Of a stretch of DNA of 64,000 nucleotides, positions 1-10,929 are shown piece by piece. The notes under the pieces are model-generated. The model saw nothing but the letters and a program-made list of their open reading frames with translations. It was not told the origin of the DNA and ran no database searches. The stretch's first letter is position 1; each line of letters begins with the position of its first letter. The position numbers and the translations under genes are program-made. Source of the DNA: Trifolium pratense (lineage: Eukaryota; Streptophyta; Magnoliopsida; Fabales; Fabaceae); assembly GCF_020283565.1 (NCBI RefSeq), contig NC_060060.1, positions 11,036,001 to 11,100,000 of the forward strand, written 5' to 3'.

Positions 1-408
1 ATGATTGGAAACAATAAGCTTTGTGGAGGTATTTCATTGATGCATCTACCACCATGCCCTATCAAGGGTACGAAACACACAAAACATTATAAATTCAGGT
101 TGATAGCAGTGACAGTTAGTGTGGTTTCTTTTATTCTCATACTTTCATTCATTATAACTATCTACTGGATGAGGAAAAGAAATCAAAAACGATCTTTTGA
201 TTCACCTACAATTGATCAACTAGCTAAGATTTCATACCAAGAATTGCATCAAGGAACTGACGGGTTCTCGCCTACAAACTTGATCGGATTAGGAAGTTTT
301 GGTTCTGTCTACAAAGCAAATCTTGTGTCGGAAGATCATGTTGTTGCCGTAAAGGTCCTGAACCTCCAAAAAAAGGGAGCTCACAAGAGTTTCATTGTTG
401 AATGTAAT
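1..408 (+). pseudogene. LRR receptor-like kinase, 5' segment (truncated)
   Basis: The open frame starts inside the ectodomain end (LCGG cap motif, residues 7-10). It has a basic juxtamembrane stretch, one hydrophobic membrane span at about residues 33-56, and then the start of a kinase N-lobe. The glycine-rich loop GLGSFGSVYK lies at about residues 96-105 and the lysine motif VAVKVL at about 114-119. Homology stops at FIVECN (about residue 135). The next bases do not continue into the usual helix C region but into unrelated sequence, and the frame ends at 447. The LRRs would lie upstream of the window. The rest of the kinase lies inverted at 590-1298 and 9631-9681, so this looks like one half of a gene split by an inversion. 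The family is the Xa21/EFR-like class XII RLKs, cell-surface receptors. As it stands it cannot encode a kinase. Confidence 0.85.
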
Positions 409-473
409 GGGAAACGGATTTCCTGCTGTTACAGCAGGACGCTGTAACAGCCAAGGACCGTTCGATCTGAATC

Positions 474-519
474 AGTGGCTTGGATTGAATACAGATAGTG
501 GCTTGGATTGAATACAGAT
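474..519. repeat. 23-bp perfect tandem duplication
   Basis: Two adjacent identical 23-bp units (474-496 and 497-519) lie in the filler sequence between the two oppositely oriented receptor-kinase pieces. This is the kind of short duplication often left at a repaired breakpoint. Confidence 0.85.
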
Positions 520-589
520 AGATTGATCACAGCTGTCCGATCAGAAATCAGTGGCTGTGATTTGAAACAGCGGGAAACTGTGTTAATAT

Positions 590-1298
590 TTACTGCAGCA
601 AATCTGGATCCCAAGATGTGGATCTAAAATCTTCATAAGGTTATCAGGAAATGAAATTGCAACAAAGTTATGCAGATTTTGACCATCTTCAAAACTTCAT
701 CAATAAGTCTTCTACCGGTAAGTATTTCCAATACCAGAATTCTAAAACTATACATGTCACCACATGTGGAAACTTCAGAACCCATTTCGTACTCTAAAAC
801 ATGGAGCAAAAGCTATTAATTATGTCACTAGTAAATTATTAAGTCTGCACCAAAACATAGGAGAATTAATAGAAACAATGTATGGTTCAAGAATTTAGAA
901 CATGCCGGGAGGAGCATAACCAACTGTCCCTTTTATTTCGATTGTACTTGTATCCACAGTATCCTTCTGAGAGCTGCCGCCAATTGCTAAGACAAGTCTT
1001 GCTATTCCAAAATCACTCACATGAGCAACCATGTCATTATCATTTATCAAGAAGAACATTGCTTGGCTTTAGATCACAATAAAGGACCAATTGCTTACAT
1101 TCTATATGTAGACAATGTAATGCAGAAGCAACATCGATAATGATGTTTAATCTATCTGAGGTTCAAGATTGTTCGAGGCTCTGCATTTATTATCTCTGGA
1201 TGCAACCATTGTTCTAAGCTCCCATTTTTCATGTAATCAAAAACTAAAGCTTTAAATTCTTGGCCTTTGTAATCTGTACGCAAACAACATGTTAAGAT
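590..1298 (-). pseudogene. LRR receptor-like kinase, inverted kinase domain
   Basis: Read on the minus strand from 1298 downwards, the sequence gives kinase-domain pieces of the same RLK class: LTCC, TDYKGQEFKALVFDYMKNGS, SLEQWLHPE, a damaged catalytic loop, VSDFGIARLV-like residues, and KGTVGYAPP. An intron follows (about 905-794) with a GC donor and an AG acceptor. The next exon from 793 continues EYEMGSEVST, GDMYSF, LTGRR and FVAISFPDN, ending near ILDPHLGSR. Several frameshifts and stops are visible, for example after NLR and a lost T in DEVFEDG. The coding order runs opposite to that of 1-408, and the N-terminal 17 or so codons of this piece are on the other side of the copia insertion at 9631-9681. 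It is a dead gene fragment. Confidence 0.85.
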
Positions 1299-2606
1299 TG
1301 TTGGTGTAAGCCCTAGAGGCCAATTATTTATAATTGCATGATACTTGTATTGGATAATTTACTTATTAAATAAAGACTTTTCTTTATTATGTTTATGTGT
1401 TAAATAATAATAGAGTCCTTAGAATAGTAAGTTCATTGAATGGAACGTTAAGTGTGACTTAATCGTGAGAGTCCATTACACATAAGAACACTATTCTTAA
1501 AACATCCGTAGTCGAGCTTTAATGTGAATTGGGATAACATCAAAACATAGAGACTATTATGTTGGTAGACTGATGATCACATCTCACGGATCATAGATAA
1601 AGAGTTATCAAGTCTTCACATAGATATAAATATTAAGAGTAATATTTATATCGGATTGACCCACCATGAGAATACTACATAGTATGTTATGAAATGTCAT
1701 AGGATATTCTCATAGTGATAAGTGGTGTATTCCACCCTTCGACCTGAAACCACTATGTTCCCTAGATGTAGGAGTGTAGTACTTTGTCGCCATTCAAAGT
1801 TATCCGTAACAGAATGACTATAAAGTTGGTTGATGGGTATTCCACGAATCATGCTAAGGGACATGAGTGACCTAGATGGAATTTACCCCTCCTACATAAC
1901 AGGAGATATGTCTATGGGCCCAATATTGAATTTAACAAGGGTGACGTACTATGCCTTGTGTTCAATATAGACATAAGGGTAAAAGGGTAATTATACACAT
2001 GAGTTTTATCACGGAAAGGTTTGTCAGATCACGTGACATTCTTATGACTTGGGTAGCAGTGATGTGTTGCTAGATACCGCTCACTGTTTATAATATTAAG
2101 AATAATATTATTGCCAACGTTATAAGAACCTACAGGGTCACACACATAAGGACAGTCGATATGGAAGAAATAAGTAAGACTTATTTTGAGGGTGCGATTA
2201 GTGAAAACAGTTTTGGGCTTAAGAAGACCAAACACCGTTTGGCCCAACTGACCACACAAGAAACTCTATAAATAAGAAGCTTGTGTAGTTCAGTGAGTGC
2301 TTGCTTTTTCACAATTCGTTTTTCAGAGAAACCTTAAAGCTCTGAAACCCTAACCACACTTCCTAAGCCTTCATCTTGTAGCAGCTAGCACTGAAAGTTG
2401 AAGACCTGTTCGTGTGGACTAGCTAGAGGTGCTGCCGTCGTGTGGTGCTTGTGATCAACGAATAGAAGCAAAGAGTTTGCTGTTTCAGTTCACCAAAAGG
2501 TATAACGTTTAACCCTGATCATGACCATTCGCAAGGATCCATTGAAGGAAAAATTTAAAATTCCGCTGCGTTTTTACACTCTGTTTTTAAACACGATTTT
2601 CCTTCA
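1299..2606 (+). repeat. 5' LTR of copia 1
   Basis: 1308 bp with TG...CA ends. A TATA-like box (CTCTATAAATAAG) lies at about 2264-2276, so the retroelement transcript probably starts near 2295. It matches the 3' LTR at all but nine positions (eight transitions and one transversion). Confidence 0.96.
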
Positions 2607-2607
2607 G

Positions 2608-2620
2608 TGGTATCAGAGCC
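2608..2620 (+). promoter_or_regulatory. Primer binding site of copia 1
   Basis: TGGTATCAGAGCC begins two bases after the LTR. It is the standard plant retrotransposon primer site, complementary to the 3' end of initiator tRNA-Met. Confidence 0.9.
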
Positions 2621-2835
2621 ACTTGTGAAACCATGAATCGGTTTGTTGTTTTATTACAGTTTTATTAATATGGTTTTGAATCGGTATTAATAATAATAAT
2701 AACAAGGATTAATAAAATTTGATTGATCGGTTTTAAAATATATATGTGATATATATTTCTGATACGACGCATCGGTGTATGTGATACATTGATCGTGTCA
2801 TTCATTCGAATGTTTGAGTGATTGGCGTTTAATTT

Positions 2836-3182
2836 GGATGATTGTGAGCGTGAGCTTCGGAACCGTTTATGGTGAAGCATCATATATCCGATCGTTCATT
2901 TAGAACTAGCAATCCTGAAACGTTTTGATGAATGGTGGTTGTATTAGGGTTTATAACAATACAAGTGTTGTGTTGTTATATAAACAGAACATATTGTTCA
3001 TTGAAAGTTTTAAGTGATTGTCGTGAGCATGGATGATTGTGAGCGTGAGCTTCGGAACCGATAACTGGTGAAGCATCATATATCCAATCGTCTATGGTGA
3101 ACAAAATCCTGAAACGTTTTGATGAATGATTACTGTATTAATTTTGTAACAATACAAGGGTTGTGTTGTTATAAAAACAGAG
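2836..3182 (+). repeat. Direct duplication in copia 1 leader
   Basis: Two diverged copies of a unit of about 150 bp (2836-2990 and 3031-3182) share GGATGATTGTGAGCGTGAGC, the GGTGAAGCATCATATATCC block and ATCCTGAAACGTTTTGATGA. They lie in the long non-coding leader (2607-4385) between the primer site and gag. Confidence 0.85.
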
Positions 3183-3321
3183 TACGGCTAGGGTTTATTT
3201 TATTCATACAGCGGAACCCCCGACTAACTCTACGTAAGGTGATCAATCATGGTATTTTATTAATTGGACTAATGTAATAATAATAAATTGTGTGTTTATT
3301 GTTATTAAAGTTGCATGATGA

Positions 3322-3464
3322 GTCCCCATGAGCTTAGCTCAATTGGTTGGGACATCAGCATTTTATATGCAGGAGCCAGGGTTCGAACCCTGGACACTCC
3401 ACTTATCCATCTTTAAAGGTGGAATTTCAAGCCACTAGGCTACCTGACCAAAAAAAAAAAAAAA
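3322..3464 (+). mobile_element. tRNA-derived SINE inserted in copia 1 leader
   Basis: The 5' part has pol III box A (TAGCTCAATTGG) and box B (GGTTCGAACCC). It ends in ACCTGACC plus a poly(A) tail of about 15. A direct repeat of about 15 bp (AAAGTTGCATGATGA, 3307-3321 and 3463-3477) flanks it as a target-site duplication. Other decayed members of the family occur through the window. Confidence 0.88.
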
Positions 3465-4385
3465 AGTTGCATGATGAATGGTTATGACCTTAGTTCTTCT
3501 TTTCGTTTTATTTGGGATTTTAAATACGGCCTGCGTGACGTGCCTCTCTTATATTCTCTTGATGTAATTTCTTTTCTCATCTCACTCCCTCGTATGAACA
3601 CGAGTTTCTTGTAGTGATGTAATATAAGATTAGCAAATAGGACATGAAGGACAGCAATGAAGATCTATCTTGGAGAAGTATAGGTCGTTCTTAGATATAG
3701 CATAGGTTCTCTCATTGGCTTGAGGGAACAATCACGCTAGGGGCCATAACCATATCATTTTATTATATTATGTATGTTGATGCATGTTATGTATGGAGTG
3801 ACGTCATTGTATGTAAGCCGTGGTAAGGTGAGATCAAATTAATTATAAAAGCCCTCAAAGGAATTAATATTAAGTTTTATCGCTTTCCAACGAATAGCGC
3901 CCTTCAAGATCAATATCGATCAATGTAGGTTTTGCCAACGCGAAGTGCATTGTCAATATTGATAAGTTGCGGTGAGGTAATTTATTTATCCGATCGCTAT
4001 TTAATGGGTCTAACTTAACTAAAGAAAATATAATAAGATTATATGACTTTAGAAGCAAGTATTGGGTTATTCCATGTGATGGATTAGAATAAGCGTTATT
4101 CACCCAATAGAAAGGATATGAGAGTTGTATGAGATACAATTGGAAAGGAGTTTCCTACCTAAATAACTAAGTTTTGTGTAATCAGCCCAACGCTGACTTA
4201 AAACGAAGTGAAATATGGATCTCATTCTCACTAGAAAATCTTCCAACGGGATTTTCCGAATCAAATGTCGAGGGCCATTTGTTTTGAGTAAAATAGTGAG
4301 AGCACATGTTTAATTAAAGGCCTAATTAAATGTGTATTAAAATTGTTCAATACTTATATTTTCATTTTTACAATTGTAGATCACC

Positions 4386-7300
4386 ATGTCAAACACCAAT
4401 ACTTCAAACAACATTTTGCGAAGCATTCTTGACAAAGAGAAATTGTCTGGGACAAATTTTCTTGATTGGCATCGTAACTTGAGGATAGTCCTCATGCACG
4501 AGAAAAAGCTGTATGCTATTGAGGAACCCCAACCTAATCCTGAGGATGAACCTGCGGCCAATGCTCCTAAGGCTCAAAGGGATGCTTATCAGAAGCGTCT
4601 TGATGATGCCATGGATGCAAAGTGCCTCATGCTGGCTACCATGACCTCCGAGCTTCAGAAGCAACATGAGGACATGAATGCGTTCGATATGATCGAACAC
4701 TTGAAGACGCTCTACCAAGAGCAAGCCAGGATTGAGAGGTTTGAGGTTTCCAAAGCCCTGTTTTCAGCCAAGCTATCTGAGGGATCTCTAGTAAGTCCAC
4801 ATGTGCTCAAGATGATTGGGTACGTGGGGAACTTAGAAAAATTGGGATTTCCACTTGGAAATGAGCTTGCAACTGATCTGATCCTGCAATCGTTGCCGGA
4901 GAGTTTTAATCGTTTGTTCTGAACTTCACCATGTCGGACATGGAGAAGACTCTGCCACAACTGCTAGGCATGTTGAGGCAAGCTGAGCAGAACATGAAAA
5001 CAAAAGGGAAGTCCAACCATGTTCTTATGATTGGCAATGGAAACAAAGGGAAAGGCAACAAAGGGAAGGGAGGCAAAGGGAAGGGCAAGGAAGTTGCCAA
5101 ACCCAAACCTACCCCTAAAGCTTTGAAGCCCACTGGGGGAGTTGCAAAGGAGGGTAGGTGCTTCCACTGTAACAAGACTGGACATTGGAAGAGGAACTGC
5201 CCAAAATACCTGGAAGATAAAAAGAATGGAGTAGAGAGCTCCAATTCAGCAGGTATCTTTGTTATTGAAATTAATTTATCTACTTCTTCTACATGGGTAT
5301 TAGATACCGGATGTGGTTCTCACATTTGTACTAATGTGCAGGGGCTGCAAAGGAGTAGAGGATTGGCTAAAGGTGAAGTCGACCTACGAGTGGGAAATGG
5401 AGCAAGAGTTGCCGCATTAGCTGTAGGAGTTTTTAATCTGACTTTACCTTCTGGTTTAATAATACAGTTAGAGAACTGTTTTTATGTACCTGCCATTAGC
5501 AGGAATATTATTTCTGTTTCTTGTTTGGATAAACTTGGCTTTTCATTTATAATAAAGAACAATTGTTGCTCCATTTATTTAAATGATATCTTTTATGCCA
5601 CAGCACAAATGAGTAATGGATTATATATTCTTGATCTTGAAATGCCAATATATAACATTGATACAAAAAGGATTAAACCTAATGAGTTAAATCCTACATA
5701 CCTTTGGCACTGTCGTTTAGGCCATATAAATGAGAAACGCATTTCCAAGCTCCATAAAGATGGGCTCTTGGATTCATTTGATTATGAATCTTTTGAAACA
5801 TGCAGATCTTGCTTATTGGGAAAAATGACAAAGACCCCATTCACTGGTAAAGGTGAAAGGGCAAGTGATCTCTTGGCTCTCATACATACTGATGTATGTG
5901 GACCATTGAACACACATGCTAGAGGAGGTTTTCAATACTTCATCACATTTACTGATGACTACAGTAGATATGGATATGTGTATCTAATGAAGCATAAATC
6001 CGAATCCTTTGAAAAGTTCAAAGAATTTAAAAATGAAGTACAAAACCAACTAGGAAAGAAAATCAAAATCCTTCGATCAGATCGAGGAGGTGAGTATTTA
6101 AGCCTAGAGTTTGATGACCATCTAAAAGAGTGTGGGATCTTATCCCAACTCACTCCTCCTGGAACACCACAATGGAATGGTGTGTCTGAGAGAAGAAACC
6201 GAACCTTGTTGGACATGGTGCGGTCTATGATGAGTCACGCTGATCTTCCAAACTCCTTTTGGGGGCACGCCCTATTAACAGCAGCTTATACACTTAACCG
6301 TGTTCCTTCTAAAATGGTTGAAAAGACACCATATGAGATGTGGAGTGGCAAGAAACCACATATGTCTTACTTAAAGATTTGGGGTTGTGAAGTTTATGTA
6401 AAACGTCAAATTTCTACTAAACTTGAACCTAAATCTGACAAGTGCTTCTTTGTGGGATATCCAAAAGAGACAAAAGGATATCACTTCTACAATCCTTCTG
6501 AGGGCAAAGTGTTTGTCGCTCGAACATGAGTATTCCTAGAAAAGGACTTTGTTTCCAAAGGAATCAGTGGGAGGAAAGTAGATCTTGAAGAAATTCACGA
6601 TCCACAAAGTAATGACACACCAATGGAGGAACAAGAGTGGGATGCACAAGATGTTGTGACAGAGAATCCTGCTCATATAACACAAGAACCACGTAGGTCC
6701 AACAGGATACGTCAAGAACCTGAAAGATATGGATATCTCATATCGGAACAAGGTGATGTATTACTCATGGATCAAGATGAGCCTGTGACTTACCAAGAGG
6801 CCATTACTGGCCCTGAATCTGAGAAGTGGCTTGAAGCCATGAAATCTGAAATGGATTCCATGTACACAAATCAAGTTTGGAACTTTGTGGAAGCTCCTGA
6901 TGGGATTAAACCCATAGGATGCAAGTGGGTCTTCAAGAAGAAGACTGACATGGATGGAAAGGTACAGACCTACAAAGCGCGATTGGTTGCTAAAGGTTTC
7001 AAACAAATTCATGGGGTAGACTATAATGAAACATTTTCACCAGTTGCGATGATCAAATCCATTCGGATCTTACTTGCCATCGCTGCATACTATGATTATG
7101 AAATCTGGCAGATGGATGTAAAAACTGCCTTCCTTAATGGGAGTCTCCTTGAGGATGTGTATATGACACAACCTGAAGGCTTTTGCATTCCAGGACAAGC
7201 CAAAAAGATATGCAAATTACAGCGATCAATCTACGGATTGAAGCAAGCTTCCAGAAGTTGGAATCTTCGTTTTGATGAAACTGTAAAACAGTACGGATTC

Positions 7301-8303
7301 ATTCAAAATGAAGATGAGCCTTGTGTTTACAAGAAGGTTAGTGGGAGCATAGTCGCATTCCTAGTATTATATGTAGATGACATATTACTAATAGGAAACG
7401 ACATCCCTACCTTGCAACAAATTAAAACTTGGTTAGGGAATTGCTTTTCTATGAAAGATCTGGGTGAAGCAGCCTATATATTAGGAATAAGAATCTATAG
7501 AGATAGATCACAAAAACTGCTTGGCCTAAGCCAGAGTACATACATAGATAAAGTGTTAAGACGCTTTAATATGCATGATTCCAAGAAAGGATTCATTCCT
7601 ATGCAACATGGCCTATGTCTTTCAAAGACACAGTCTCCTTCATCTAAGGAAGAAAGGGACCGCATGAGTAAGATCCCTTATGCATCGGCTATAGGATCTA
7701 TCATGTATGCCATGATATGTACTCGACCAGATGTTTCATATGCCTTAAGCGCAACAAGCCGTTATCAGTCTGATCCTGGTGAGGCTCATTGGGTGGCTTT
7801 CAAGAACATCCTTAAATACTTAAGGAGGACTAAAGACTCATTCCTAATATATGGAGGCCAAGAAGAGCTAAATGTAATTGGTTACACTGATGCTAAATGG
7901 TGGCGCTGTGAGCTGGAAGAGTTCAAAGCAAGATACATTTGCTGATTCTACAACCGAAGCTGAGTACATCGCTGCATCAAATGCAGCAAAGGAAGCTGTT
8001 TGGATAAAGAAGTTCATTACTGAACTTGGCATATTCCCTAGCATTGTGGATCCCATTGAATTATTTTGTGACAACAATGGTGCAATCGCACAAGCTAAGG
8101 AACCTAGATCTCACCAAAAGTCCAAACACATACTCAGGCGCTATCATCTTATTCGAGAAATAATTGATAGAGGAGATGTGAAAATATGCAAAGTACCAAC
8201 ACTTGACAATGCTGCTGATCCACTTACAAAGCCTCTTGCTCAGCCGAAGCATGAGGGCCACACTAGGAGCATAGGTATTAGGAGTATGCCTGATTGGCTC
8301 TAG
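4386..8303 (+). pseudogene. Copia 1 gag-pol polyprotein, broken
   Basis: Starts at ATG 4386 with a gag region, then a CCHC zinc knuckle (CFHCNKTGHWKRNC, about 5158-5199). Next come aspartic protease (LDTGCGSH), GAG-pre-integrase (LWHCRLGH), integrase (HTDVCGP, RSDRGGEY, GVSERRNR), reverse transcriptase (QMDVKTAFLNG, YVDDILLIGND) and RNase H (GYTDA, DSTTEAEY, CDNNGA). Three lesions are visible. A one-base loss near 4913-4918 ends gag early at 4922. An in-frame TGA at 6527-6529 separates integrase from RT. A deletion with frameshift near 7890-7895 fuses GYTDA almost directly to NGGAVSWKSS, removing part of RNase H. The reading frame closes at TAG 8301-8303. No complete polyprotein can be made. 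Confidence 0.93.
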
Positions 8304-8317
8304 TGCTAGTGGGAGAT

Positions 8318-9625
8318 TGTTGGTGTAAGCCCTAGAGGCCAATTATTTATAATTGCATGATACTTGTATTGGATAATTTACTTATTAAATAAAGGCTTTT
8401 CTTTATTATGTTTATGTGTTAAATAATAATAGAGTCCCTAGAATAGTAAGTTCATTGAATGGAACGTTAAGTGTGACTTAATCGTGAGAGTCCATTACAC
8501 ATAAGAACACTATTCTTAAAACATCCGTAGTCGAGCTTTAATGTGAATTGGGATAACATCAAAACATAGAGACTATTATGTTGGTAGACTGATGATCACA
8601 TCTCACGGATCATAGATAAAGAGTTATCAAGTCTTCACATAGATATAAATATTAAGAGTAATATTTATATCGGATTGACCCACCATGAGAATACTACATA
8701 GTATGTTATGAAATGTCATAGGATATTCTCATAGTGATAAGTGGTGTATTCCACCCTTCGACCTGAAACCACTATGTTCCCTAGATGTATGAGTGTAGTA
8801 CTTTGTCGCCATTCAAAGTTATCCGTAACAGGATGACTATAAAGTTGGTTGATGGGTATTCCACGAATCATGCTAAGGGACATGAGTGACCTAGATGGAA
8901 TTTACCCCTCCTACATAACAGGAGATATGTCTATGGGCCCAATATTGAACTTAACAAGGGTGACGTACTATGCCTTGTGTTCAATATAGACATAAGGGTA
9001 AAAGGGTAATTATACACATGAGTTTTATCACGGAAAGGTTTGTCAGATCACGTGACATTCTTATGACTTGGGTAACAGTGATGTGTTGCTAGATACCGCT
9101 CACTGTTTATAATATTAAGAATAATATTATTGCCAACGTTATAAGAACCTACAGGGTCACACACATAAGGACAGTCGATATGGAAGAAATAAGTAAGACT
9201 TATTTTGAGGGTGCGATTAGTGAAAACGGTTTTGGGCTTAAGAAGACCAAACACCGTTTGGCCCAACTGACCACACAAGAAACTCTATAAATAAGAAGCT
9301 TGTGTAGTTCAGTGAGTGCTTGCTTTTTCACAATTCGTTTTTCAGAGAAACCTTAAAGCTCTGAAACCCTAACCGCACTTCCTAAGCCTTCATCTTGTAG
9401 CAGCTAGCACTGAAAGTTGAAGATCTGTTCGTGTGGACTAGCTAGAGGTGCTGCCGTCGTGTGGTGCTTGTGATCAACGAATAGAAGCAAAGAGTTTGCT
9501 GTTTCAGTTCACCAAAAGGTATAACGTTTAACCCTGATCATGACCATTCGCAAGGATCCATTGAAGGAAAAATTTAAAATTCCGCTGCGTTTTTACACTC
9601 TGTTTTTAAACACGATTTTCCTTCA
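8318..9625 (+). repeat. 3' LTR of copia 1
   Basis: 1308 bp, immediately after the purine tract ending GGGAGAT. It differs from the 5' LTR by nine substitutions and is followed by the AAGAT target-site duplication. Confidence 0.96.
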
Positions 9626-9630
9626 AAGAT

Positions 9631-9681
9631 ATCAACTAAATTTCGGTGCCTAATATTTTTGAGTGCATTAAATTCAACAAT
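9631..9681 (-). pseudogene. LRR receptor-like kinase, short exon piece right of copia 1
   Basis: On the minus strand this reads IVEFNALKNIRHRNLVDI, the helix C region of the receptor kinase. It joins through the duplicated target site to LTCC...TDYKGQ at 1293 and below. Copia 1 therefore landed inside this coding sequence. Homology stops at IVE(F)N, the same codons where the plus-strand piece 1-408 stops. Confidence 0.85.
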
Positions 9682-9689
9682 GTGTTTCG

Positions 9690-10330
9690 TTGTTCACTAT
9701 GCTGGTAGTATACCATGTTCACAAAATTTGTATCTAACTTATACCTTATCGATTTTAACCTTAACACTTGATATTTGTTGCAATGTTTGCACATCATTAC
9801 ATTGTGATTGCTTATGACGATAAACATTGAGCTTTACAAGATTTGAAAACAAGAGGATGATTGGTTTGGATAATCAAGAAGGAGGCATATATAGATTGCA
9901 ACTTGATTCTTTGTTTCTTGATGGTCAAGTTAACTACAATTCTTCCTATTAATAATGTTGAGACTCAACACCATGTCATTCCTAATTCTTATATTTGACA
10001 TTTTAGATTAGGCCATGTATCAAACCCTAAAATTAGTCGTATGATTCAACATTACACTTCAATTTATATTGATTTTTTTTTACGGCACTTCAATTTATAT
10101 TGATAATAAAGTTGTTTGTTGCATATATTTTGCAAAACAAAGAAAATTATCCTTTAACATTAGCTGTTCTATTGCTCAGTTACATTTTGATATACGTCTT
10201 TGAAGCACTAAGAGCAAGCACATCAATCTCTTTTGTGAGTGTCGTCACATTGACCAATGATATTGTGTCAAGGAAGTACATATAATTCATAATAAGCACT
10301 GGTGTGCTACTCACTCAACTTCTCCGCAAA
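9690..10330 (+). pseudogene. Decayed copia pol remnant
   Basis: Translation in shifting frames shows a late protease/GAG-pre-integrase pattern: RMIGLDNQEGGIYRLQL, QHHVIPNSY, HFRLGHVSNPKISRM, IDNKVVC and AKQRKL-like residues. Stops and frameshifts are frequent. It has no visible LTRs and is unrelated to copia 1 by sequence. It begins within about 10 bp of the end of the receptor-kinase homology. Confidence 0.7.
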
Positions 10331-10605
10331 GCCACTTGCTTTCTTTAACGATGTATATTGTGAGATTAGTGAAATCCATTTTTGATGGTTGTATATATTT
10401 TTTAAAAATATAGTTGAATTATTTATTTAACTAATTAAAAAGTATAAAATAATATAAAAATTAGTTGGTGTTACGAATGTGTACGCTAGGGTCATAAAAA
10501 ATCTAATTATATAAAAGGGGGATGGGGTGTGAAACTAAACTTCCCGGAATATTTTGTTTTCAACTCCATTCATGCGCAAACAATAGCCCAATATTTTCGG
10601 GTTAA

Positions 10606-10640
10606 GGCCCATTAAAACCCTAAAGCTGCACGTATAAAAA
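10606..10640 (+). promoter_or_regulatory. Site II / telo-box / TATA promoter-like cluster
   Basis: GGCCCA (10606-10611), AAACCCTAA (10615-10623) and TATAAAAA (10633-10640) lie in this order within 35 bp. In plants the site II plus telo-box combination marks promoters of ribosomal-protein, translation and snoRNA genes. No clear ORF begins directly downstream; the first ATG after the expected start (10681) opens only a four-codon frame. The transcript could be non-coding or have an intron in its leader. Confidence 0.5.
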
Positions 10641-10843
10641 CGAATCTCATCTTTGAAATAAACCAGAAACAAGTAGTATCGATGGATTCATAGCCACAAT
10701 ATGTTTTTCTTTTTCCCAAAACCTTAGTTTGAATCGTTTGTATCTATTTTCGTTTTTGTTAATTTAACATGTCTTTGTCTATGTTCTTGTTTTATGTATG
10801 TATTTGATCAATTTTTTATGAACAAAAACCCTAATTTTGTAGT

Positions 10844-10924
10844 TTTCCTTATTATGATGATCTCTTGTTAACGATTCCGACGTTCTATGAGGATATCGAG
10901 GCATATTATCTGATCGGAAGGAAA
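10844..10924 (+). ncRNA. Candidate box C/D snoRNA
   Basis: Box C ATGATGA at 10854-10860 and box D CTGA at 10910-10913 are flanked by complementary TTTCCTT (10844-10850) and AAGGAAA (10918-10924), which could form a 7-bp terminal stem. Length is about 81 nt. A second AAACCCTAA lies at about 10826-10834. No clear internal D' box is seen and no rRNA target was recognised, so this is a structural guess. Confidence 0.3.
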
Positions 10925-10929
10925 CTCTG

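Larger units (their letters stand above)
1299..9625 (+). mobile_element. Ty1-copia LTR retrotransposon 1 (young, coding region broken)
   Basis: A complete element. It has two 1308-bp LTRs starting TG and ending CA, a primer binding site directly after the 5' LTR, a purine-rich tract (GGGAG) before the 3' LTR, and a perfect 5-bp target-site duplication AAGAT at 1294-1298 and 9626-9630. Nine substitutions and no indels separate the LTRs by eye (about 0.7%), which implies a recent insertion, roughly a few hundred thousand years with usual plant rates. Domain order gag, protease, integrase, RT, RNase H marks it as copia. It lies inside the inverted receptor-kinase sequence. Confidence 0.96.

Noticed and set aside
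2029..2259. 76-codon minus-strand frame, repeated at 9048-9278
   Set aside because: The repetition is due to the two LTRs, not to gene conservation.
3324..3400. Functional tRNA gene
   Set aside because: Boxes A and B are present, but the cloverleaf is not complete and the sequence continues into a SINE body with poly(A) and target-site duplication.
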